NCBI RefSeq assembly: GCF_007018905.1
Contig: NZ_CP041402.1
Location: 4,514,001 to 4,578,000, forward strand
Length of the DNA stretch: 64,000 nucleotides
Direction of reading: 5' to 3'
Origin: Tardiphaga sp. vice304
Lineage (GTDB): Bacteria; Pseudomonadota; Alphaproteobacteria; Rhizobiales; Xanthobacteraceae
Each line of letters opens with the position of its first letter. Positions within the stretch are counted from its first letter, which is position 1. A program made the position numbers and the translations under genes. Shown here piece by piece: positions 16,593-25,299 of this stretch. The notes beneath the pieces are model-generated. The model was not told where the DNA came from, did not search any database, and worked only from the letters and a program-made list of their open reading frames with translations.

Positions 16593-18629
16593 GTGCGGGG
16601 CGTGATCGTAAGCAGCCATCCCAAAATCGGATATTCCGCACTTTTAGTGATTTGTTTCGCCCTTCTGTTCGCTCTACAGTTTTTGACGGTCGGTTCGCAC
16701 TCCGAAGAAATTCAAGAAAACGTGCGCCGTGTACCGACACCTTCGACAGTAGCTGCATTCGCCGATACAGACATGTTCTTCTCTAAAGAGCTGACCGGAT
16801 GGTCTGGTATGGGCTATCGCCAACGAGGGACGGCTGACCCGTCCTGTTCCGCAAGATCGACCAGCCCAGAAGGCTCAGAATTAATACTAGCGAAGGACCT
16901 GAAGGACGGAGAGTTCTTCCTCAAGATTAATAATTCTAACTGGCAACTTCGCCCTAAATCACAGGGATACGTAAGACTCGACCTTTTCCGGTCCAGCACG
17001 GGCATGGATTTCATATTAGCGGACAAACTTGTTTATGAGGCGTTCTCGGAGAGAGAAATCTTAATTCCAAACGTCGATTCGAAAATTATTGATGCGTTTT
17101 CGTCAACAGCAAGAATAGATTTTACCATGCCAACGGGAATGCGAACCCTAACGATGGTTCTCGCTAGCCCGACAATTGCGATGAAAATGCTTGCAGATTG
17201 CGTTGCAGATGCAAAGCATATCGAACTTTATTCTACAAATACACCGAGTGGAGTTCTTTCGTCGCAAAAAGATACTCGACCTAAGACCGACGCCATTTCC
17301 GATCGACTGATTTCTAAAGAAAAGGATGACAAAAAAACTTTGAGCGATGCAATGGTGGGCATTTGTAAAATATCGAATGGTGATCAGTATCTTTGCTCCA
17401 ATCAGTCTGCAAACAGCTATTTTGTAAACAAATTTGACGGGTATTGGTTCGGGCGAGACAAAACGGTGCCCTCTTATGGCTCAAAACGAAAAGTTATTAG
17501 CTTTAGTAAAAATGCCATTGCGACGTGTCTTGGTAAACTCAAAGAATCGCCTGACGGGGACGGTTCGCTACTCATTGGCCCCCCAATGATTGATGGGGAT
17601 CAGGAAAGCATATGCTTGATAACCAAGGCTGATGCTAGGGCTGTAACAACGATTTGTAAATTGGGTGAAAGGTGCATTGTAAACGGTTTCACCGGCGAGG
17701 AGTGTCAAGGCGAATGTGCCAATATCTCGTTGGTGATTGATGTTAAAGCAGATCTAACACCTGATACTCAGGTGAAGCCGGCTGACCTGACCCCAGTGCA
17801 ATGCTTCGGCAATCTTAGAACAGAGAAGTCACCATATTTCTCGTTGACGCTTCTACAACGGGATGGCGGCGTAGCTTGTGTAGTTGACGATAAAAACGCA
17901 GACTCGTTGATTGCCAAAGAATGCCAGGTTGGCAGATTTTGCGTCATTACCGCTGCGACGGCCACCAATTGCCGAAGTGAGTCACCGACGCCGGAAGCAA
18001 TTAAAGCGGGTTTTGTGCCGTTGAGTGGGTGCAAAATGCTTAGCGGCGTTACGGCAGCCCGAGGTGAGATCAAGACCGTTAAGCCGATCACTAAGGATAG
18101 CACGCTGGTTTTGGCGGATACTGCCTCGCCGAATGCAACCGACAGCAAAGCCGGTACGCCGTCTTTCGCCGAGACTGCAAACTTTATCCTGACCACTAAT
18201 AAATCGTGGTCATCCGTGAATTTCGATGGTGTGTGGTCAACCAAGATCACCAACTACAACCAAGCAAAATGTTCCGTGGATATCGAAACGCACTTTGGGG
18301 TGTTCCTGATCGCCCAGGGGACGCTTAATTTAAACGGATTGAAGTCATGGAAGGGAACGCCCATGACGGTGTACGACGGTTCACGGAATCAGTTTCGGTA
18401 TCGCTATGCTGCGTTCACAATAGAAAAAGATGGAAGTGTATTTAAGGGCAAATTTAAGCAAGCAAATTTCAAGGACGCTGCTTCTATGCTGATTTCGCAA
18501 ACATTCGATTCTTGTAGCGATCGATGTTCATTTGCAGTTCCCAGCGACTCTGATTGGGCGAGAACCAAAAAAGCAGTTAATTACTTGTTCGAAAATTTTT
18601 GCGCACAAGGCAAGCCGGATCCATTTTGA
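16593..18629 (+). CDS. Large exported cysteine-rich protein with two copies of a Cys module
   Basis: 678 residues from GTG 16593. One hydrophobic N-terminal segment (ALLVICFALLFALQFL) acts as a signal or anchor; the rest is hydrophilic. Two repeated modules carry cysteines at about 312-341-355-361 and 404-429-444-450, each ending C-x5-C-x-[VI] (CKLGERCIV and CQVGRFCVI). The C-terminal domain has a WSTKITNYNQAKC start and a YRYAAFTIEKDGSVFKG beta-rich stretch. The even cysteines suggest disulfides outside the cytoplasm. It starts a run of four exported proteins in the same direction. Function unknown. Confidence 0.6.
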   Translation: MRGVIVSSHPKIGYSALLVICFALLFALQFLTVGSHSEEIQENVRRVPTPSTVAAFADTDMFFSKELTGWSGMGYRQRGTADPSCSARSTSPEGSELILAKDLKDGEFFLKINNSNWQLRPKSQGYVRLDLFRSSTGMDFILADKLVYEAFSEREILIPNVDSKIIDAFSSTARIDFTMPTGMRTLTMVLASPTIAMKMLADCVADAKHIELYSTNTPSGVLSSQKDTRPKTDAISDRLISKEKDDKKTLSDAMVGICKISNGDQYLCSNQSANSYFVNKFDGYWFGRDKTVPSYGSKRKVISFSKNAIATCLGKLKESPDGDGSLLIGPPMIDGDQESICLITKADARAVTTICKLGERCIVNGFTGEECQGECANISLVIDVKADLTPDTQVKPADLTPVQCFGNLRTEKSPYFSLTLLQRDGGVACVVDDKNADSLIAKECQVGRFCVITAATATNCRSESPTPEAIKAGFVPLSGCKMLSGVTAARGEIKTVKPITKDSTLVLADTASPNATDSKAGTPSFAETANFILTTNKSWSSVNFDGVWSTKITNYNQAKCSVDIETHFGVFLIAQGTLNLNGLKSWKGTPMTVYDGSRNQFRYRYAAFTIEKDGSVFKGKFKQANFKDAASMLISQTFDSCSDRCSFAVPSDSDWARTKKAVNYLFENFCAQGKPDPF

Positions 18630-18707
18630 TAAGGATACTTGATTGGATGAATCGGCACACGTTGTCTATGTTATTAGCATACACGGGAAACGGTCGGGAA
18701 ATGAAAA

Positions 18708-19082
18708 ATGAAAAAAATTCTCTTAGTCGTTGCTGCCTTCAGCGTTCCGATGGGCTTTGCATGCGCAGAAACTTTCAACTATTCCTGCAAGGCATGCATA
18801 TTTCCTAATAGCAGCGACGGATACGGATGCGATGATGTCGTCGATGGCAAGACGTATCCGCTTCGGGTGGATGATAGTAAAAATGTCCTAGAATGGAGAG
18901 GAAAGAAGTACAGCGTTTCCAACGCCAACGACCCCAATAAGGATGAAATTGTGTGTGCCAAAGCGGGATGGCACGCAGAAGGTAATGGAACGTCATTTAC
19001 ATTCTGTGCTGCGACGCAGGGATATGGGTCCATTCAGGACAAAAATGGCGACGTTAGGGTTCAATGTAATCTTAAAAGATGA
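18708..19082 (+). CDS. Small secreted cysteine-containing protein
   Basis: 124 residues with a clear signal peptide (MKKILLVVAAFSVPMGFACA, cut near ACA-ET). The mature part starts ETFNYSCKACIFPNSSDGYG and contains six further cysteines and a DGKTYPLRVDD-NVLEWRGKKY beta motif. It recalls small periplasmic proteins that fold as a beta barrel, but no family is certain. It follows the large exported protein by 78 bases, with AAATGAAAA-type leader bases before ATG. Confidence 0.6.
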   Translation: MKKILLVVAAFSVPMGFACAETFNYSCKACIFPNSSDGYGCDDVVDGKTYPLRVDDSKNVLEWRGKKYSVSNANDPNKDEIVCAKAGWHAEGNGTSFTFCAATQGYGSIQDKNGDVRVQCNLKR

Positions 19083-19298
19083 TGGGTGTTGACCTGATGC
19101 GGTTCGTCAAAGGGTCAGGCGATCAAAAGCATGTCGGACTGATCGAGACCTCCGCACTTTATTGGCGTTAAACCTTTTACCCAGTCGATAAACTCGAACG
19201 ACAGTGTAGGGCAGGAGGCGCCTATTCTGAGTTGCGACGCAGAAGTTGAATCTAACTTGAAGCGGCAATGAGACCGCTAGAATGTTTGAGGGGATAGA

Positions 19299-19700
19299 AT
19301 GAAACGCATCGTTATGATGGTGGCTGCATTAACAAGCATATCATGGTCCGCACATTCAGAGGACCGAGAAGTTCGCCCTGACAGAACAGTGATGGTCCAG
19401 GGCGGAACGGACCTAGACGGATGTCCGAGCACAGGCACTGTAATGGGGCTTGACCCTCATGGTGACGGGTTCCTGGCTGTGAAGTCCTTTCCGTCAATTC
19501 AAGCTAGCAGAATTGATAAGGTTTATAACGGACAGAACCTGTCGATTTGCGAACAGCAAGGTGACTGGTACGCAGTTGTCTATTCTAAGAGGCGTCAGGA
19601 GTGCAATGTAAACACGCCGTGGGCGAAAACGATGCCATACACGGGGCCGTGTGCATCTGGCTGGGTTCATAAGCGGTGGATCGGAAATCTTGCTGGATAG
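19299..19700 (+). CDS. Small secreted SH3-like protein
   Basis: 133 residues, signal peptide MKRIVMMVAALTSISWSAHS. The mature part, with DPHGDGFLAVKSFPS, KVYNGQNLSICEQQGDWYAV and a GWVHKRWIGNL ending, has the pattern of a bacterial SH3 domain (the dhGWVhxxyL closing motif). Such domains bind cell-wall or extracellular ligands. A GAGGGG-like ribosome site precedes the ATG. The family match is by pattern, with no search. Confidence 0.65.
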   Translation: MKRIVMMVAALTSISWSAHSEDREVRPDRTVMVQGGTDLDGCPSTGTVMGLDPHGDGFLAVKSFPSIQASRIDKVYNGQNLSICEQQGDWYAVVYSKRRQECNVNTPWAKTMPYTGPCASGWVHKRWIGNLAG

Positions 19701-19750
19701 GCTCGGCCCAGCAACGAAGCAGGAAATTAAGCGGGTTATTTGGGTGGCAA

Positions 19751-20116
19751 ATGACGTTATTCGATCTCGATTATCGCAGAAGCAAACGAAGGGTGTTTTG
19801 TTTGATCATTATTGCGGCGCTGATAAGCGCCGGTATCCATTCGTCAATCGAAGCGGACGCCAAGCAGTCGCTACGGCAGTCTTGCGTTGGTACTGTCGGC
19901 CTCGGTGAAGACGGATTGCAACTATTAGATATTCCGAAAAGCAGTTCGTCATGGTGTGACGCATCTTTTGATTTTGATAAAAGCTCTTCGCTCGCAAAAC
20001 AAGTCTTGGCGACTTGCCCCATCAAGTCTCGATGTAACGTCGAAGGACTTTATGCGGGGCACGGGATGTTCTACTGGACGAAAATCATCTCGATACGGAA
20101 GATGCCAGGAACTTAA
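19751..20116 (+). CDS. Exported protein with one copy of the Cys module
   Basis: 121 residues from ATG 19751; the frame is open from 19676 but the upstream part overlaps the previous gene. A basic start (YRRSKRRVFCLIIIAALISAG) gives a membrane or signal segment. The mature part contains cysteines spaced 24, 20 and 6 apart, ending ATCPIKSRCNVEGLYAGHG, the same C-x5-C-x-V-x-G ending as the 678-residue protein. Likely a single-module relative of that protein. Confidence 0.55.
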   Translation: MTLFDLDYRRSKRRVFCLIIIAALISAGIHSSIEADAKQSLRQSCVGTVGLGEDGLQLLDIPKSSSSWCDASFDFDKSSSLAKQVLATCPIKSRCNVEGLYAGHGMFYWTKIISIRKMPGT

Positions 20117-20292
20117 TCCACAATAGGCGCAAGGTCCTCAGTCATCAGTTTGATCGCTCTTTCAATGTAGGGCAATGCTCAGTCATTAGTCAGGGGATAA
20201 ATTTGGTGGATGAAAACGCCGTTCTTCGCCGAGTTCAATTTTTGCTGAGCTAAGCCGCTAGTGATGCTCCAGTCTGCGACCAATCTGTAAAA

Positions 20293-20499
20293 ATGACGAT
20301 ACGTGTCATCTCGAATTGGGGGTCCTTTGGCCGGGATGTTTCTTCATTTCAAGCAGAAACTCTCTCAAAGCTAATGAGCAACGGCGCTTTAAATCTCAAA
20401 AATGAATTATCAGACGCAAAAAAGGTTGCTGGTGCGACGGTTGACGAGCTCTTCCGAAAGTTGCCATCATTTGGCGTCGCCGTTTACGTTGGGAAATAA
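20293..20499 (+). CDS. Small hypothetical protein paired with the PLD gene
   Basis: 68 residues: MTIRVISNWGSFGRDVSSFQ, then a helical AETLSKLMSNGALNLKNEL and a hydrophobic end FGVAVYVGK. It lies 3 bases upstream of the PLD-type gene in the same direction, so the two are almost surely co-translated. No family recognised. The pairing of a tiny gene with a nuclease-like gene recalls toxin-antitoxin or defence pairs, which is inference only. Confidence 0.5.
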   Translation: MTIRVISNWGSFGRDVSSFQAETLSKLMSNGALNLKNELSDAKKVAGATVDELFRKLPSFGVAVYVGK

Positions 20500-20502
20500 C
20501 AA

Positions 20503-21720
20503 ATGCTCTTCGAATCGGATAATCTTCTACCCGAGCTTTCTAAAGTTCTATTGCAAGCGCAGCGTGTTGAAATCGCCGTTGCCTGGGTAAATAACTGTTC
20601 TGCGTTGGAACAGCTATGTGAGTTTGCAGAGCGTGCAGGAAAATTGAAAGTGATAGTCGGAATTTGGGGGAATGCTACACACCCTGCCGCTCTGCGAAAG
20701 CTTCAGAGGGCTGCCGAGCTTAGGATTGTGACAGGCACAAACTCTCTTTTTCACCCAAAGCTATATCTTTTTCACAAAGCAACAGAGTGTGAAGGGTGGA
20801 TCGGAAGTGCTAATCTTACAAACGGCGGCTTTGAGCTAAATGAAGAACTAGTTATGAAATTTACCGATAAGGGAGATGCTGCGGGGTGGTTTAGTAAGTT
20901 ATGGAATTCTCTGGAAAATTCAGAAGGCCAAGCCACAATTATCGATGAATACGAAAATGGATGGAAGCCGCCAGCCCCGCCTCCGCTCAGCAAGAAGGCC
21001 TATCATAAAGCCTTTCCATTCTCCGGCCTTTATGATTTAGCCGGTGGTATCACTAGTTGGTCTTCTTTTGAAAGCGCAATCGATGAAGCCGATGAGTATT
21101 GGGGAAATCACTGGGATATAGAACACCCTGTCACTGGTGAAGTTGGAAGCTGGTGCCATACGATCTCGCAAGGACATGCCGTGATCGTTCAACAAAGCTG
21201 GGACGATCTGTCGAAGACGGAACGACATCTTCTGCTGGGAAGGGGAGATTATCACGGACTACTCGGGTCAATGAAGGGGGCCGGTGTTGCGAACAACATC
21301 TTTGCCGAGAAAAGCCGTGCTAACATCGCAGTTCGAGCAACGATAAGACGGCACCTACAGTTGGTAATCGACTCGTCTGATGCAGATTTCGCCGGAGCTG
21401 CCGTCGAGTTTATTTCAGAACTTAATTCAATTGACGGATTCGGGGGAGCGTTAGCTACACGCTTTCTTGCACTTGCACGGCCAGATAGAGCTGTCTCTGT
21501 AAATGCAGGGTCACGACGATTGTTGGCTGAATTGTCCGGACTGCCGCCGACTGCTCTTTCGAATGCTCCAAATGGAAGAGGGAAAACATACCTCGATCTC
21601 TTAAGGTGGTTTGAAGAGCAATCGTGGTACTCGAACCCAATGCCGCAGGATAATAGAGGGCGTATGTTGGCGAGCTATCGAGCTGCGATCTTCGATGCTC
21701 TCGTGTACAAGGAACAGTAG
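20503..21720 (+). CDS. Phospholipase D-like (HKD) nuclease-type protein with C-terminal HhH-like domain
   Basis: 405 residues, no signal peptide, so cytoplasmic. The N-terminal 150 residues form one PLD half-domain: FHPKLYLFH (His84, Lys86) followed by WIGSANLTNGGF (Gly101-Ser102, Asn104). The Asp of the HxK-x4-D motif is replaced by His. A middle region has TSWSSFESAIDEADEYWG. A C-terminal segment, NSIDGFGGALATRFLALARP, looks like a helix-hairpin-helix followed by a DNA-binding fold. One-motif PLD proteins usually dimerise to make the active site. A role in restriction or phage defence is plausible on a mobile island but unproven. Confidence 0.65.
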   Translation: MLFESDNLLPELSKVLLQAQRVEIAVAWVNNCSALEQLCEFAERAGKLKVIVGIWGNATHPAALRKLQRAAELRIVTGTNSLFHPKLYLFHKATECEGWIGSANLTNGGFELNEELVMKFTDKGDAAGWFSKLWNSLENSEGQATIIDEYENGWKPPAPPPLSKKAYHKAFPFSGLYDLAGGITSWSSFESAIDEADEYWGNHWDIEHPVTGEVGSWCHTISQGHAVIVQQSWDDLSKTERHLLLGRGDYHGLLGSMKGAGVANNIFAEKSRANIAVRATIRRHLQLVIDSSDADFAGAAVEFISELNSIDGFGGALATRFLALARPDRAVSVNAGSRRLLAELSGLPPTALSNAPNGRGKTYLDLLRWFEEQSWYSNPMPQDNRGRMLASYRAAIFDALVYKEQ

Positions 21721-21724
21721 TATC

Positions 21725-21926
21725 GAGCTGATCGATCAACACGAGCGAATATTCGCTTAACGTCCTGGCTACATGGCTTGAGCATAAATTCCTTTGTCGC
21801 AATTGGGTATACCGTTGCGAAGCACACGCATGAGACACAATTATTGTCTCAATAGGGTTTACTTATAGATTGCGAGACGTTACGACTCGATAGTCTAGTC
21901 TCTAATGAGACGCAACGAGGCCAATC
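21725..21926 (+). promoter_or_regulatory. Dyad-rich region upstream of the resolvase (possible res/operator)
   Basis: Several GAGAC/GTCTC words form dyads: TGAGACACAATTATTGTCTCA at about 21831-21850, and GCGAGACGTTACGACTCG with TCTAATGAGACGC further on. Serine resolvases bind such short inverted repeats in a res site next to their gene. GAGG precedes the GTG start at 21927. Confidence 0.5.
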
Positions 21927-22248
21927 GTGACAATTATCGGATACGCCCGTGTCAGCACCGGCGATCAGGACCTTTCGATCCAGTTGGCAGCCCTCAAGGC
22001 CGCAGGCTGCGAGGTCATCCGCTCCGAGAAACGCTCTGGGACGACCACCAAAGGCCGCCAGGAGCTAGAAACGGTCTTGGACTTCCTGCGAGCCGGTGAC
22101 GTGCTGATCGTGACACGCATTGATCGGCTTGCCCGCTCGATTGGCGATTTGCAGGATATCGTCAGAGCCGTCAGAGCGAAGGGGGCATCACTGAAAGCTA
22201 CAGAACAGCCAATCGACACCACAACAGCCGCCGGAAAAGCGTTTCTAG

Positions 22249-23087
22249 GGTCCGGACTCACTACAGCCACCAGATGACTGCGGCGGCGAGACTGATGGCT
22301 CCCATGAAGTTTTTGATGTTCCGATCGAAGCGGGTTGCGATGCGTCGCCAATCTTTGAAGCGGCAGAACATGCGCTCGACGACGTTGCGCTGCTTGTAGA
22401 TCGCGCGGTCATATTCGTATTGGATCTTGCGGTTCTTGCGGGGCGGAATGACGGGCTCGGTGCCACGCTCGGCCAGCCATTCCCGCAGTGCCTGGCTATC
22501 GTACCCCTTGTCAGCGACGAGTTCCGCAGAGGGTGGCATCGCTCCGATGCAGAGCTGCGCGACCTTGCAATCGTGCACGTTTCCGGGCGTCAGGAGCAGG
22601 ACGCAGGGGCGGCCCTTCTCGTCGCAGACGGCATGGAGCTTCGTGTTTCGTCCGCCTTTCGTGCGGCCGATACCATGAGCCAAGGCCCCCCTTTTCCGCC
22701 GCCCGCACAGCGGTGGACCTTGATACAACTGCTGTCGATGAACAGCCGGCCCGGCACATCTGCCGCTCCCGCCAACGCGCTGAATATGCCTTCCCAAATG
22801 CCGCGTTCTGACCAGCGGACGAACCGGTTATAGAGCGTTTTCTTCGGACCATAGACGTCGGCGCAATCGACCCAACGGCCGCCGCAGCGAAGGGCATGGA
22901 CGATGCCACTCAGCACACGACGATCATCTACCCGGGGCTTACCGCGCACGTCGGTTGGAAGCAGCGGCTCGATCCGAGCCCACTGCGTATCGGAAAACCA
23001 AAAGAAATCCGCCATCTCATTGCCTCCTCGATGAGGCAGTGAATCACGAACGAACGATCATGGGAATCCAGTTATTGGGTCCGGACC
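22249..23087 (-). mobile_element. IS5-family (IS427-group) insertion sequence, 839 bp
   Basis: Both ends start GGTCCGGAC reading inwards, and the target tetranucleotide CTAG is duplicated (22245-22248 and 23088-23091), as expected for this group. It carries a two-frame transposase on the minus strand. It sits inside the serine recombinase gene. Intact ends, matching duplication and open frames suggest that it is still capable of movement. Confidence 0.9.
22261..23015 (-). CDS. IS5/IS427-type DDE transposase in two frames (programmed -1 frameshift)
   Basis: OrfA runs from ATG 23015 (MADFFWFSDTQWARIEPLLP) to 22590, with DVRGKPRVDDRRVLSGI and a first catalytic Asp in RLFIDSSCIKVH. OrfB continues to 22261 with KGGRNTKLHAVCDEKGRP, the second Asp in LVADKGYDS and the final Glu region in QRNVVERMFCRFKDWRRIATR. 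Both frames read through A4G6 at 22686-22695 (minus strand), a slippery run that would allow a -1 shift giving GKGGALAHG and a full transposase. The DDE residues are present. Confidence 0.85.
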
Positions 23088-23306
23088 CTAGACATGTTGG
23101 GCGTGTTTGCAGAATTCGAGACCAACTTACGGAAAGAACGCCAGATGGAGGGAATTGCCAAGGCGAAGGCTGAGGGCGTCTACAAGGGCAGAAAACCCAG
23201 CATTGATCGAGCAATGGTGCTCGAATTGAAGGGCCAGGGGTTGGGACCATCAGCGATTGCAAAGCATCTTAAGATCGGCCGAGCGTCCGTCTACCGGTTA
23301 TTGTAA

Positions 23307-23493
23307 ACTTTATCCCAGGCAAGGGAGACATCAAATGGATCATCCAGTGGTCGCAGCCAATGGTGATTCTGCCCACAAGAATCGATCGAACCAGTGCGAT
23401 GCCCGGCGACGGATTGGTAAGGCTAGGCCGTACACACTTCCTCCCGGCGCAAGTTGCCATTGATGCGACGTATGAACTTTACAACGTCAATCG
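23307..23493. other. Short gap after the resolvase 3' end
   Basis: About 190 bases, no recognised gene; open frames lack ribosome sites and domains. Confidence 0.3.
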
Positions 23494-23859
23494 TCAGCCC
23501 CCCCTCCCCGGCTTTTCCCAACTAGTCGCTTTATACCTGCCACATGTTTTTACGAGATATTCAAGAATCATCGCTTGAACCGTTCCTGCGTAAAGGTGCG
23601 GCTGGCTCGAACCAAAATCTGAAAGCTCAGTAGCGAATTGTGTCGGCTTTAGATGTAGCCGTTCGACGCAAGACCGATAATACTCGTTCGTATCGTGACC
23701 TTCGTCCGTATCGTAATAAAATACGAACGAGTCAAACGCTCCTGCAATATAAGCTGCTCTAGCGTCTTCGCTTTGTGCAAGCCATGACTGGTATGAGAAG
23801 TAGTAAGAATTGGCAGGAAAAGAGATTAGAAGTCCCATTGAAAATGCGATTCTGAGCAT
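23494..23859 (-). CDS. Small exported protein, Rap1a/Tai-like
   Basis: 121 residues with a signal peptide (MLRIAFSMGLLISFPANS). The mature part has a W at the start, then RAAYIAGAFDSFVFYY, two well-spaced cysteines (YRSCVERLHL and YLVKTCGRY) and a final helix. This spacing resembles the Rap1a/Tai fold of periplasmic immunity-type proteins. GGGGAA lies about 7 bases before the ATG. The family call is by pattern and tentative. Confidence 0.5.
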   Translation of the reverse strand: MLRIAFSMGLLISFPANSYYFSYQSWLAQSEDARAAYIAGAFDSFVFYYDTDEGHDTNEYYRSCVERLHLKPTQFATELSDFGSSQPHLYAGTVQAMILEYLVKTCGRYKATSWEKPGRGG

Positions 23860-23895
23860 GAAAATTCCCCAGAGGCAGTTTCTCAGATGAATCGT

Positions 23896-24267
23896 CTACC
23901 TTGCGTGGTCGATGGTCCTCTCGCATTGCAACTCGATCTTCATGCCTTCGGGGCCATAGACGAAGAACTGAGTGATGTTCGTGTCAATCAGTCCCGCTTC
24001 GGTGAAAGTATAACCCTGCCGTTGCGATTCGCCACGCTTCTTATCGGGGTCGCCACACGGGCCGAATGCGATGTGATCGACCCAGCCTAAGCCTCGCTCG
24101 CCAGTCTTCAGCCAGGTGTGGATGACCGCCCGGGAGTCTAAATATAACCAGTCGCCCGGCACTCCGAAGGAAGGCCGCCAACCAACTTTGACGCCGAGAA
24201 GGCCCATGAGAAAGTTCCGGGCTGCCGTCAGGTCGTAAGCGTGAATATTAACGTGATCCAGATGCAT
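23896..24267 (-). CDS. VOC-family (glyoxalase-fold) protein
   Basis: 123 residues: MHLDHVNIHAYDLTAARNFL, then a beta strand pattern ending FFVYGPEGMKIELQC. The first His and the closing Glu are at the usual metal-binding places of vicinal-oxygen-chelate proteins; the substrate cannot be told. GGAG is found about 10 bases before the ATG. It is a single-gene unit, with the small exported gene 36 bases downstream. Confidence 0.75.
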   Translation of the reverse strand: MHLDHVNIHAYDLTAARNFLMGLLGVKVGWRPSFGVPGDWLYLDSRAVIHTWLKTGERGLGWVDHIAFGPCGDPDKKRGESQRQGYTFTEAGLIDTNITQFFVYGPEGMKIELQCERTIDHAR

Positions 24268-24488
24268 CGCTGTCGCTCCGGCGTTTCGTGCAGGCTATCG
24301 TAGAAAGAACGCTACCCAATATACCAGCGAATTAGCCAATACGCCTCATCCTTCGGGTCCCAGTTGATTACAATTTGGAAGGCAGCGGGCTGCGAGGTCA
24401 CACCAGTAGTTCCAGCCCACATCCTATACTAACCGGTCGGTGCAGGCCAACGTGACGTTTCAACCATGCAGGAGTTCATGGGGATTTA

Positions 24489-25022
24489 TTACGGTAGCGC
24501 CCAATGCGCTTTCGGTTCATCCCGCTCAGTTTCAAAAATATAGAACGTATCTCGGCCGTTCCCCTTTGACCGGTATAACGCCATGTCCACCCGTTTCATA
24601 AGCACGCTCGTGTCTGTCCCGTGGATGGGTGCCATCGAAATGCCCATGCTGCTTCCAATCGTCACCGACTGTCCTTGGATATGATAAGGTGCCCGTAGGG
24701 TCTCACCGAGGCTGCGAGCGAAGTTTGCGCAATTAACAGTATCGGACAGAATTGCTGCAAATTCGTCTCCACCAAGGCGGCTTACAAAATCGCCATCCGT
24801 GATACCGAGTCGGAGGCGGATTGCGACTTGTTTCAGCAATTCGTCCCCGGCAGGGTGGCCCATCGTGTCGTTGATGATCTTAAACCGATCAAGATCAATT
24901 AGCATGACTGCAAAACCTTGGCCCGTCTGTTCCAAGCGAGCCCGTCGAACTTCAAGGTGCTCGGTAAAAGAAAACCGATTTGTGAGGCCGGTCAGTGTGT
25001 CGTGTCTCACCAGGTGTGACAA
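24489..25022 (-). CDS. GGDEF diguanylate cyclase domain, probably lacking its sensory part
   Basis: 177 residues from TTG 25022. It contains HDTLTGLTNRFSF, LIDLDRFKIINDTMGH and the catalytic SRLGGDEFAAIL, and ends with ALYRSKGNGRDTF, so the cyclase domain is complete and could make c-di-GMP. The inhibitory RxxD site is replaced by TDGD, so product inhibition is probably lost. There is no sensor or membrane region, and the upstream sequence reads on in a different frame (24952-25299), so the gene is likely a truncated copy. Confidence 0.75.
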   Translation of the reverse strand: MSHLVRHDTLTGLTNRFSFTEHLEVRRARLEQTGQGFAVMLIDLDRFKIINDTMGHPAGDELLKQVAIRLRLGITDGDFVSRLGGDEFAAILSDTVNCANFARSLGETLRAPYHIQGQSVTIGSSMGISMAPIHGTDTSVLMKRVDMALYRSKGNGRDTFYIFETERDEPKAHWALP

Positions 25023-25299
25023 AAGATTCTTTTCTGTTAGTGTACTTCTTCATGAGAATCCGGGTCGCTTGAAAAACTGCGTGAGCTTTGTCGCCGTCAT
25101 AGAGTCCGAATAGACCTGCGTTAGACCCGTCCCGGGTAGCAAGCGAATCAAGTGTTGCGAAGTTCCCGATGGCAAAAGCTGAAAAGTCTTCGCCTACGGT
25201 TTCGGCTTCGTGCTTCCACTGCTCTTTGATATTGCGCCACGAGTGGCTTGAATGAGTTATTGGTACTAGTCGCACTGTGATTCCCCAGAATTCAACCAA
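24952..25299 (-). CDS. Hypothetical protein overlapping the GGDEF gene
   Basis: 115 residues: MVEFWGITVRLVPITHSSHS, then a helical KEQWKHEAETVGEDFSAFAI. The first 90 residues read like a real soluble protein. The last 25 overlap the GGDEF gene in another frame and are probably foreign. Either an N-terminal domain of the cyclase was joined out of frame, or an unrelated gene was fused by a deletion. No family recognised. Confidence 0.4.
   Translation of the reverse strand: MVEFWGITVRLVPITHSSHSWRNIKEQWKHEAETVGEDFSAFAIGNFATLDSLATRDGSNAGLFGLYDGDKAHAVFQATRILMKKYTNRKESFVTPGETRHTDRPHKSVFFYRAP

Larger units (their letters stand above)
21927..23306 (+). pseudogene. Serine recombinase (resolvase family) gene split by an IS5-type element
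   Basis: The N-terminal catalytic part (21927-22248) starts TIIGYARVSTGDQDLSIQ with the nucleophile Ser in YARVST, then GDVLIVTRIDRLARS. The C-terminal part (23092-23306) has MLGVFAEFETNLRKERQ, the GRKPSID linker and an HTH ending KIGRASVYRLL. Removing 22249-23087 and one copy of CTAG joins them in frame as K-A-F-L-D-M-L-G and gives a complete 178-residue protein. The interruption is therefore recent, and excision could restore function. Confidence 0.9.
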
